Assembly: GCA_902494595.1 (NCBI GenBank)
Contig: CABUTY010000013.1
Coordinates: 1-11,489, forward strand
Length of the DNA: 11,489 nucleotides
Direction: 5' to 3'
DNA from: an uncultured Porphyromonadaceae bacterium
Lineage (GTDB): Bacteria; Bacteroidota; Bacteroidia; Bacteroidales; Muribaculaceae
Shown here piece after piece: positions 6,459 to 11,489 of the stretch (the first letter of the stretch is position 1; each line of letters begins with the position of its first letter). A model generated the notes under the pieces. The model was not told the DNA's origin. It made no database searches and saw nothing but the letters and a program-made list of their open reading frames with translations. The position numbers were made by a program, and so were the translations under genes.

Positions 6459-7715
6459 ATGGGCAGACTGCCAAATAAACAAAAACAAAATCCCAAGCTC
6501 ATCCAAAGGGAGATGTCAGATGGACGCGCGAGCCTCTGGCTGGAGTATTATCTCGGCCGGAGCGAATCGCCCGTCTATGATGATGACGGCAACCATGTCG
6601 TATATGAATCCGGGGCGATGAAAGGAAAACTTAAATACAAGGTGCAGCACCTGCGCAAGAAGGAGGCTCTGAATCTGTATGTGTGGGTTCATCCCCGCTC
6701 GGCTCAGAAACGGCAGCAGAACAAGAACACCATCGCCCTTGCCGAGAAGATACGGTTCGAGAAAGAACAGGAGATGCTTGAAGACCGAAAGGGCTACCGC
6801 CTGAAAAGGGAAAAGGAGAGTAATTTCCTCAGGTACTTCCGGCAACACCGGGACAATGAAGCGTTCACACTGCCAGTCCGCAGGTCCTACAAATATTCTC
6901 TGACACGCTTCATCGAGTATCTTGAGCTAACTCCACGGTTTTCAAAATACAAGGATGTCCTGCCGATGGATGCCGTCACTCCGGACATGGTTCTCGGATA
7001 CACCAACTATCTCCGGAAGAAATGCACCGGAGAGGGGCCGCGAAAGAATTACCACTGGTTCAAGAAGGTGCTGGCCGATGCGGTTGATGAAGAACTGATA
7101 AAAAAGAATCCCTGCCGTGGAATCCGCATAGTGTACGACACAAACATTATGCTGAAGGAGATTCTCACACCGAAAGAGATAAACACCCTCGCGGCGTTCC
7201 GATATGACGGCGAACACCGTGAGGTGCAGCGGGCATTTATCTTCTGCTGTTTCACCGGACTGCGGTACTGCGATGTTTCAGAACTAACATTCGCCAATGT
7301 CGATTACGAGAGCATGGTGATGAGGTTTAACCAGAAGAAAAGCGCGGGACGCAGCGCACACGCCGCTGTCGTGACGCCGCTCAACGATGAGCTGATAAAG
7401 TTGATTGGGCAGCCTAAAGATGAAGATAACCCGAGGGAGAGAATATTCGACCTGCCTCACAAGGGTACGGCGAGAAAGCATCTCGCCCGATGGGTGAAGA
7501 ACGCAGGAATCAAGAAGAGCATCACGTGGCACTGAGCGAGACACAGTTTCGCCGTAAATCTTCTGAATGCCGGAACCGACATAAAGACAGTCTCCTCTCT
7601 TCTCGGACACGCCAGTATAAAGATGACGGAGAAATATCTGCACGTGATTGACCAACGGAAGCAGAAAGCCATAAACAAACTCGGCAAAGTCGCGTTTGAC
7701 ACGGGAACGGCATAA
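6459..7715 (+). pseudogene. IntDOT-like tyrosine recombinase split by in-frame TGA at codon 359
   Basis: Site-specific integrase of a mobile element, 418 residues if the internal TGA (7533-7535) is read through; the frame then ends at TAA 7713-7715. A basic arm-binding region spans about 1-115, a SAM-like core-binding domain about 120-225 and the catalytic domain about 235-418. Catalytic residues are Arg269 (TGLRYCD), Lys293/294 (FNQKKS), His358 and Arg361 of the HxxRH box, His384 (LLGHASI) and Tyr393 (TEKYLHV). The TGA sits inside the HxxRH box, read as WH-stop-ARHSF; relatives have WHCARHSF, so a Cys codon (TGC/TGT) or possibly TGG became TGA. The stop separates Arg269, Lys and His358 from Arg361, His384 and Tyr393, so neither piece can be active alone. 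No restart codon lies just after it. Confidence 0.85.
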
Positions 7716-7762
7716 TTGCCACTGGCATTTCCGGCGCTTTGGCTCTTTCAGTTGTTATAGAG

Positions 7763-7793
7763 TTGTGCATACGGCTTAAAAGCACTATCTTTG
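7763..7793 (+). promoter_or_regulatory. Complete Bacteroidota promoter, first of a pair
   Basis: TTG at 7763-7765 and TATCTTTG at 7786-7793 are separated by 20 nt, matching the TTTG-N19-21-TAnnTTTG promoter layout. Transcription would start near 7800 and reach a strong terminator after about 80 nt. Confidence 0.6.
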
Positions 7794-7799
7794 CATAAG

Positions 7800-7879
7800 A
7801 TTCGCAGTCATAATGTAATTGTTTCATCCTGACGCGGATTAGTGGTTGGACATCGGGAGGGATACCCGGTGTCCTTTTT
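7800..7879 (+). ncRNA. Candidate small RNA or attenuated leader, about 80 nt
   Basis: A canonical promoter directly precedes this stretch and an intrinsic terminator ends it, so a short stable transcript is expected. There is no convincing reading frame inside. It lies between the integrase and the Abi RNA unit, 40 bp before the second promoter. It could be an independent sRNA, a regulator of the next unit, or a leader whose terminator limits expression of the Abi gene. No family recognised. Confidence 0.45.
7848..7879 (+). terminator. Strong rho-independent terminator
   Basis: GGACATCGGG (7848-7857) pairs with CCCGGTGTCC (7865-7874) over 10 bp with one G-T wobble and a 7-nt loop, followed directly by TTTTT. 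It insulates the following unit from the integrase and from the first small transcript. Confidence 0.75.
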
Positions 7880-7886
7880 CTCACTG

Positions 7887-7917
7887 TTGCCCAATCCAAT
7901 GAAAATGATTATCTTTG
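7887..7917 (+). promoter_or_regulatory. Complete Bacteroidota promoter for the Abi-associated RNA
   Basis: TTG at 7887-7889, a 20-nt spacer and TATCTTTG at 7910-7917 repeat the geometry of the promoter 124 bp upstream. The predicted start is near 7923, just before the two-hairpin RNA. Confidence 0.6.
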
Positions 7918-7922
7918 CAGGT

Positions 7923-7999
7923 ATAAAAAACTAAACCCGATAGCTTGACGAGTCAGGGGCTACCGGGAATCAACACTGCAAAAGTAGTGCTTTCTTTTG
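7923..7999 (+). ncRNA. Candidate AbiF-associated structured RNA
   Basis: Downstream of its own promoter the sequence forms two hairpins. The first pairs CCCGATAGC (7936-7944) with GCTACCGGG (7959-7967), 8 of 9 positions, and its 14-nt loop can add TGA/TCA pairs around CGAG. The second pairs CACTGC (7974-7979) with GTAGTG (7984-7989) around an AAAA loop and is followed by a U-rich tract (7991-7998), so transcription may often stop here. It lies about 40 nt before the Abi reading frame. Known AbiF loci carry a structured RNA just upstream that restrains the HEPN protein. Family assignment is by arrangement, not by a covariance search. Confidence 0.5.
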
Positions 8000-8038
8000 A
8001 TTAAAACAAATTTTGGCTCATAAAAGATTGTAAAGCAA

Positions 8039-8728
8039 GTGAAATTCGCCGATTTTCAGAATATATTGTCCCCTGAAAGGCTCAACAGATATGTTGCTGC
8101 CTGCGATAATGACATCCGATAAGCCATGTCGCTTTATCGGTTGAATCTTCATCTTTCACAGAAAGTATTTACTTTGTTGAGTTGTTTCGAGGTAGCGTTA
8201 AGAAATGCCATTGACCGCGAGCTTACATCTCGGTTCGGAGAGAACTGGCTCCGTGATTCAGTATTGGCGGGAGGCATATTCGATATTGCCAGTTGTCGGG
8301 ATAGTGCGCGAATAATAACCAAGGCTTTCAACCGTCTGAACAGAAATGGTGAGTACACCCATCATAAACTGCTTGCAGAAATGGAGTTCGGAGTGTGGAA
8401 ATATATGTTCGCCAATCCTCAGTATCGTGCCACCGGGCAGATTCTTCTCCGAATATTCCCGAACAAGCCCCGTTCTTCGGCAGAGGTTCAATATAACAAT
8501 GCCTATATGTTCAATGAACTTGACGGCATCAATATCCTCCGAAACAGAATAGCGCACCATGAGCCTATCTGTTTTGCGAGAAGACAGCCCCAAATCGGAA
8601 CCTCGTACATCCTCAATGCTTATCAGAATCTTCATAAACTGTTTATGTGGATGGGCATCGACAGTCATTCTTTGCTTTATGGACTTGACCATGTGCAGCA
8701 AGTCTGCAACCGAATAAATGCCATTTAA
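8039..8728 (+). pseudogene. Abi_2/AbiF-like HEPN protein with in-frame TAA at codon 28
   Basis: Abortive-infection type HEPN protein, a presumed RNase toxin, 229 residues if the TAA at 8120-8122 is read through from the GTG start at 8039. The part before the stop, KFADFQNILSPERLNRYVAA, and the part after it, AMSLYRLNLHLSQ, together match the usual N-terminus of the family, where the lost codon is commonly Lys or Gln (AAA or CAA to TAA). The conserved FEVALRNAID segment and the HEPN motif RNRIAHHEP (RxxxxH, residues 168-173 of the full frame) are intact. An ATG at 8126 lies 3 nt after the stop and opens a 200-residue frame holding all of these motifs, so stop-coupled reinitiation could still make a nearly complete protein. 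It sits beside an integrase and a structured RNA, as expected for a defence gene carried by an element. Confidence 0.75.
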
Positions 8729-8978
8729 TTTTTGGGATATAGCTGTCTTTGAGGCAAACAAAACGGCCTGATTACGCAGATTGGACCTCCGGGGTTCAAA
8801 AAACTTGCATATATCGAAACCGTTTCGTAATTTCGCCGCCGCGACGGAATCATATCCGTCAGGAAAGAAAGACACACATCGGCAATCGCCGGAATAAACC
8901 GGACATCGCTGAACAATTCCGTTTTTTCTTTTGTTGGAAAAATATCAAAGCGGTTAGGTGGCAGTAGCCCTGACCCCA

Positions 8979-9070
8979 CGCGGCAACGCGAAGCACCGAC
9001 CCGGCAGGGCGGTGACGGTTGACGCACCCCTGCCACACCCCTTGCGACAAGGGCGATTAATCATTAATCG
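8979..9070. other. Stem-loop array, candidate oriT or element end
   Basis: Four secondary structures occur in 92 bp: CGCG-GCAA-CGCG (8979-8990); GGCAGGG...GTG paired with CACCCCTGCC (9003-9014 and 9025-9034, 2-nt bulge); CCCTTG-CGA-CAAGGG (9039-9053); and the palindrome CGATTAAT-C-ATTAATCG (9054-9070). Dense short inverted repeats in a non-coding part of a conjugative element are typical of transfer origins, and the GC-rich sequence resembles what I recall from mobilization regions of CTnDOT-like elements. No relaxase gene is in the window and no nic site can be named. Confidence 0.4.
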
Positions 9071-9235
9071 GAGACATATCAGGAAAGGACTGAAAACATA
9101 ATAACGAGACCTCGCCAAAGGCATGTTAGAAAGACATATCGGCGCGGCCCCGCTTTTTTATTGCCCGTCCGTAAGGGCAACCAAAACATATAGTCCGTAG
9201 ACATTTCAATGATATTCGCCTTTACGCACCTCAGA

Positions 9236-9261
9236 AGGACGCATGTCCTGTATTAATTTTG
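9236..9261 (+). promoter_or_regulatory. Promoter-like box with overlapping inverted repeat
   Basis: TAATTTTG at 9254-9261 matches TAnnTTTG. Just upstream AGGAC/GTCCT (9236-9240 and 9245-9249) forms a perfect inverted repeat where the spacer and -33 element would be, a good place for a repressor. No standard -33 element is seen. Confidence 0.35.
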
Positions 9262-9287
9262 CAGTGTCCGCCAGCCTTTAATCCTCC

Positions 9288-9338
9288 GGGTGTAGTCATC
9301 GGGCTGACAGACGCTATCACTATGATCTGACGACACCC
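9288..9338 (+). promoter_or_regulatory. Large leader stem, unknown
   Basis: GGGTGTAGTCA (9288-9298) pairs with TGACGACACCC (9328-9338) at 10 of 11 positions, enclosing 29 nt. It lies in the leader between the promoter-like box at 9254 and the reading frame at 9435. It may be an RNA regulatory structure or a protein-binding repeat; no known riboswitch recognised. Confidence 0.35.
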
Positions 9339-9345
9339 ACCAAGA

Positions 9346-9360
9346 GTATGTTGAACATAC
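9346..9360. promoter_or_regulatory. Palindrome, candidate operator
   Basis: GTATGTT-G-AACATAC is a perfect 15-bp palindrome with one central base, about 75 bp before the reading frame at 9435. Its size and symmetry suit a dimeric helix-turn-helix repressor. Confidence 0.35.
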
Positions 9361-9434
9361 GGCATATCACTTATCATCCGAAAACTGATGCGTGAGAAAA
9401 AATAAATCCCCAAACCACTAATCCCCCTATCCAA

Positions 9435-9719
9435 ATGAACACAATTACAGATTACCTGGATCTTCCTTTCATCGAGGTTCTGAAGCGCCTCCTGAAAGAC
9501 GCGGTCAAGGACTGACTTGCTGAATCGGGAGTGCTGGCGACACTCGCCAACGCTTCCGCAAAATCAAAAAAGCGGGATCCCGATGGGTTAAAAGCCTATA
9601 TAATAGGTCGGTCATTATTGGCACACCCACATCTCACATCATTCTTCATCAATCTATTTCGTCCCAAAACGCAACAAAGTCTTGATAATGTTGATTATCA
9701 AGACTTTGAACACATTTGA
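9435..9719 (+). pseudogene. Short unrecognised ORF with in-frame TGA at codon 27
   Basis: A frame from ATG 9435 to TGA 9717-9719 (94 residues if read through) is broken only by TGA at 9513-9515. The first 26 residues (MNTITDYLDLPFIEVLKRLL, then KDAVKD) are amphipathic-helix-like and the frame resumes as LAESGVLATLANASAKSKK, so a lost Trp (TGG to TGA) would be natural. I do not recognise the family and cannot exclude that the frame is chance: its last 15 codons overlap a perfect 14-bp inverted repeat. It is the last gene-like stretch before the tRNA. If real, it is a small cytoplasmic protein of the element, possibly regulatory given the operator-like repeats upstream. Confidence 0.35.
9675..9708. 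terminator. Perfect 14-bp inverted repeat, probable tRNA transcript terminator
   Basis: CAAAGTCTTGATAA (9675-9688) and TTATCAAGACTTTG (9695-9708) pair perfectly around a 6-nt loop. On the minus strand it lies 23 nt past the 3' end of the tRNA and is followed by TTGCGTTTT, so it may end the tRNA transcript. It could also be an element end or a recombination site, since it stands at the presumed element-chromosome border. Confidence 0.5.
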
Positions 9720-9731
9720 ATGATTATTAAG

Positions 9732-9805
9732 TGGTCCCACTAGGGCTTGAACCTAGGACTCCCTGATTATGAGTCAGGTGCTCTAACCAACTGAGCTATG
9801 GGACC
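9732..9805 (-). tRNA. tRNA with CAT anticodon, Met or Ile2
   Basis: A full 74-nt cloverleaf on the minus strand: acceptor GGTCCCA/TGGGACC, D arm with GCTCAGTTGGTTAGAGC, anticodon stem CCTGA/TCAGG with loop CTCATAA (anticodon CAT), T arm with the GTTCAAGC loop, and discriminator A. CCA is not encoded. CAT can be elongator Met or, after lysidine modification, Ile2. The C4-G69 and C5-G68 pairs are features used by TilS to pick Ile2 in E. coli, which leans to Ile2, but this is not decisive. The 3' end faces the integrase region, as for tRNA attachment sites. Confidence 0.9.
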
Positions 9806-9850
9806 TAACCTTGGTTTATGATTATGACGGGGTGCCGCTTAATCATGCGC

Positions 9851-9885
9851 AAAGGGCGCTTCGCGCCTTTCACTCTGCAAAATTA
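9851..9885 (-). promoter_or_regulatory. tRNA promoter with leader hairpin
   Basis: The minus strand has TAATTTTG at 9885-9878, a perfect -7 box about 73 nt before the tRNA 5' end. A hairpin of AAAGGGCGC (9851-9859) with GCGCCTTT (9863-9870), one G bulged, lies at the very start of the predicted leader and may be removed with it during processing. Confidence 0.45.
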
Positions 9886-9944
9886 ATAAAAATTTCCGAC
9901 ACCGCAATATTTTTCCGCAATTTATTATGCTTAAGGAAGGTTAA

Positions 9945-9961
9945 GACCGCTTAAAGCGGTC
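9945..9961. repeat. 17-bp palindrome
   Basis: GACCGCTT-A-AAGCGGTC is perfectly symmetric with one central base. It lies between the tRNA promoter and the tandem repeat downstream of serB. Role unknown; it could be a terminator stem without a T-tract or a binding site. Confidence 0.45.
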
Positions 9962-9974
9962 AGAAACGGCGATA

Positions 9975-10084
9975 GAAACGGTCATATACGACGGCAGGAA
10001 CTGTCATATATGGCGACAGGAACTGTCATATACGACGGCAGGAACTGTCATATATGGCGGCAGGAACTGTCATATATGGCCGAC
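9975..10084. repeat. 22-bp tandem repeat, about five units
   Basis: Units begin at 9975, 9997, 10019, 10041 and 10063; the consensus is GGAACTGTCATATAYGRCGRCA. The first unit differs at three bases near its left end and the last is incomplete. There are no spacers, so it is not a CRISPR. Across each junction CTGTC can pair with GACAG or GGCAG (9-nt loop), and the variants keep pairing through a G-T wobble. The array ends 12 bp before the serB stop, so it lies in the serB 3' untranslated region. Confidence 0.8.
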
Positions 10085-10095
10085 TTCGCGGTGCG

Positions 10096-11370
10096 TCACG
10101 CTTTGGAAGGGGTGTTTATATAGGAGTCCTTGAATCCGAGGAAGTAAAGGACGCCGTCGATTCCAATCGTGGAGATTGACTGTCCGGCTTCGGCCTTTAC
10201 CTTGGGTTTGGCATGGAAAGCGATTCCGAGACCGGCTTCGGCAATCATCGGCAGGTCGTTGGCACCGTCGCCCACGGCTATGGTCTGCGCTATGTCGATA
10301 CCTTCTACCTGGGCCAGCAGCCGCAAAAGGTCACGCTTGCGCACGCCATCCACTATGTCGCCGGTGAACCGTCCCGTGAGCCGCCCGTCGGGCCCAACCT
10401 CGAGGTCGTTGGCATACACATAGTCGAAGCCGAAACGATGCTTCAGATAGTTGCCGAAGAAAGTGAAGCCACCCGACAGGATTGCTGTCTTATAGCCCGA
10501 CCGTTTGAGTACCTGCATCATCCTCTCGAGGCCTTCGGTGAAAGGAAGATGTTCGGCTATATCCTTCATCACAGCCACATCAAGACCTTTGAGAAGAGCC
10601 ACGCGACGCTTGAAACTCTCCTTGAAGTCAATCTCGCCACGCATTGCCGACTCGGTTATGGCCCTCACCTGGGGTCCTACGCCGGCACGGTCGGCGAGCT
10701 CGTCGATTACCTCAGTACGTATCAGCGTGGAGTCCATATCGAAGCATATCAGGCGGCGGCACCGGCGATAGATGGTGTCCTCCTGTACGGATATGTCGAA
10801 ATTGAGTTCGGCGGCGATGGCCAGCAGTTCCTGCTTCATCTTCACAGAGTCGCGGGGGGTGCCGCGCACCGAGAACTCAATGCAAGCCTTTGCGGCAGGC
10901 TGTTGCCGGGCATCGAGAGGCATACGGCCCGTGAGGCGCGTGATGCTGTCGATGTTGAGGTTCTGTTCGGTGATGATGCGGGTGGTCTCCGCAATCTGCC
11001 GGGCCGTGATTTCCCGGCCAAGAATAGTGATGATATGGCGGTTGCGACCCTGCATGCCTACCCACCGGTCGTAATCCTCACGGGAAATTATGTTGAACTG
11101 TACCTGCACCTTCAGCGAAGCCGTCTTGAACAGCAGTTCCTTGAGGATGTCGCCGCTGCGGCGGCTGTCGGTCTTGAAGAGTATGCCGAGAGCGAGATTG
11201 TGATGGATATCGGCCTGGCCTATATCCAGGATTGCGGCGTCATGCCGGGCCAGAATGTCTGTGAGCTGAGTGGTTACTCCTGCCCTGTCGGGGCCCGATA
11301 TGTTTATCAGAATCAATTCCATCCGGGCTTCCGGAGTCTGTGTCGTGTCGTTTTGTGTTTTTTGTGTCAT
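10096..11370 (-). CDS. serB: Phosphoserine phosphatase with N-terminal ACT domains
   Basis: Cytoplasmic HAD phosphatase that converts O-phosphoserine to serine, the last step of serine synthesis. With the ATG at 11370 the protein has 424 residues. The N-terminal half (about 17-200) holds two ACT-type regulatory domains, the first with ISGPDRAGVTTQLTDIL and the second beginning near HIITILGREITARQIAE. The HAD catalytic domain follows: CFDMDSTLI with nucleophile Asp211 and acid Asp213, the LSGGFT loop at about 298-303, Lys345 in VRKRDLL, and VGDGANDLPM at about 366-375. An upstream TTG at 11379 is possible but less likely, and the ATG at 11322 would start right at the ACT domain. Domain layout fits SerB of Bacteroidales and is intact. 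It ends in TGA, which shows TGA is a working stop in this genome. Confidence 0.92.
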   Translation of the reverse strand: MTQKTQNDTTQTPEARMELILINISGPDRAGVTTQLTDILARHDAAILDIGQADIHHNLALGILFKTDSRRSGDILKELLFKTASLKVQVQFNIISREDYDRWVGMQGRNRHIITILGREITARQIAETTRIITEQNLNIDSITRLTGRMPLDARQQPAAKACIEFSVRGTPRDSVKMKQELLAIAAELNFDISVQEDTIYRRCRRLICFDMDSTLIRTEVIDELADRAGVGPQVRAITESAMRGEIDFKESFKRRVALLKGLDVAVMKDIAEHLPFTEGLERMMQVLKRSGYKTAILSGGFTFFGNYLKHRFGFDYVYANDLEVGPDGRLTGRFTGDIVDGVRKRDLLRLLAQVEGIDIAQTIAVGDGANDLPMIAEAGLGIAFHAKPKVKAEAGQSISTIGIDGVLYFLGFKDSYINTPSKA

Positions 11371-11433
11371 ATCTTTCAAGAAATGTTAAGGCTCTGTTCC
11401 TTAAAAATTGTTTACGCAGGGGCGGTGGATTTT

Positions 11434-11476
11434 CGCGGAAATTCCGCGAGTTGAAGAGGGAGTGTAGCGAGCTACA
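11434..11476. repeat. Two inverted repeats upstream of serB
   Basis: TCGCGGAA-A-TTCCGCGA (11433-11449) and GTGTAGC-GA-GCTACAC (11462-11468 and 11471-11477) are near-perfect palindromes in the region before serB. No clear TAnnTTTG box for serB is seen between them and the ATG. They may be terminator or operator sequences of the next gene outside the window. Confidence 0.45.
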
Positions 11477-11489
11477 CGACCGATGAGAC

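Larger units (their letters stand above)
8729..9434. other. Non-coding region: stem-loop array, promoter, inverted repeats
   Basis: No protein gene is supported across this 706-bp gap; the open frames are short and unlike known proteins. The left part (8729-8970) contains a perfect GACGGA/TCCGTC hairpin at 8843-8860. The middle (8979-9070) is a compact run of stem-loops. The right part holds a promoter-like box and several inverted repeats before a short reading frame. AGACATATC occurs twice exactly 60 bp apart (9072-9080 and 9132-9140). Confidence 0.5.

Noticed and set aside
7533..7535. Selenocysteine at the integrase TGA (Cys position)
   Set aside because: No selenoprotein tyrosine recombinases are known to me, the residue is not catalytic, and I see no convincing SECIS-like hairpin directly after the codon.
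8258..8875. 205-residue minus-strand ORF across the Abi gene
   Set aside because: It runs opposite the conserved HEPN gene and shows no family motifs.
1722..9515. Genome-wide reassignment of TGA to Trp
   Set aside because: Trp is encoded by TGG throughout the intact genes, and serB and araC end in TGA. SerB would gain an unrelated tail if TGA were read. One of the four stops is TAA and another replaces what is usually Cys.
9675..9708. Invertible promoter or phase-variation repeat
   Set aside because: The arms are only 6 nt apart, so there is no segment to invert.
9975..10084. CRISPR array
   Set aside because: Units are directly adjacent with no spacers and there are no cas genes.
10213..11454. 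413-residue plus-strand ORF opposite serB
   Set aside because: It is antisense to a clearly functional SerB, has no recognisable motifs, and long antisense frames are common opposite GC-rich codons.

Overview
The window reads as a gut Bacteroidota genome, most likely order Bacteroidales (family level is a guess; Muribaculaceae would fit). Reasons: repeated TAnnTTTG promoter boxes instead of sigma70 sites, an exported flavodoxin with a Bacteroidetes-type C-terminal tail, a DUF3873 gene typical of CTnDOT-like conjugative transposons, an IntDOT-like tyrosine recombinase and a SerB with N-terminal ACT domains. It is mostly accessory DNA ending in a chromosomal tRNA-serB segment.

Layout. (1) 1-1826, minus strand: the first 23 codons of an unrecognised gene, preceded by an AlbA_2/GHKL/winged-helix regulator-like gene carrying one in-frame TGA. 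(2) 1885-2470: scar of a conjugative element, with a 3' gene fragment, an intact DUF3873 gene and degenerate sequence. (3) 2474-5925: an intact cassette. An exported alpha/beta hydrolase and an exported flavodoxin form a minus-strand operon; divergent from it are an AraC regulator and a maltose-acetyltransferase-like enzyme. A perfect inverted repeat lies midway between the two promoters. (4) 5926-9731: remains of an integrated element. It holds an integrase split by one TGA inside its HxxRH motif, two small transcription units with canonical promoters, an Abi/HEPN gene (AbiF-like) interrupted by one TAA, a dense stem-loop array resembling an oriT, a leader with inverted repeats, and a short unknown ORF with one TGA. 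(5) 9732-11489: a CAT-anticodon tRNA whose 3' end faces the element, a 22-bp tandem repeat, and serB.

Two points stand out. First, four otherwise open reading frames each carry exactly one nonsense codon (three TGA, one TAA) and no frameshift. The cassette between them and serB are intact, and serB itself ends in TGA, so genome-wide recoding is unlikely; recent decay of mobile DNA or consensus errors are better explanations. Second, the Abi gene has an RxxxxH HEPN motif and is preceded by its own promoter and a roughly 80-nt two-hairpin RNA ending in a U-rich tract. This is the arrangement of AbiF-ncRNA toxin-antitoxin loci, proposed relatives of Cas13. Its stop codon lies 3 nt before an internal ATG that could restart translation of the whole HEPN region.
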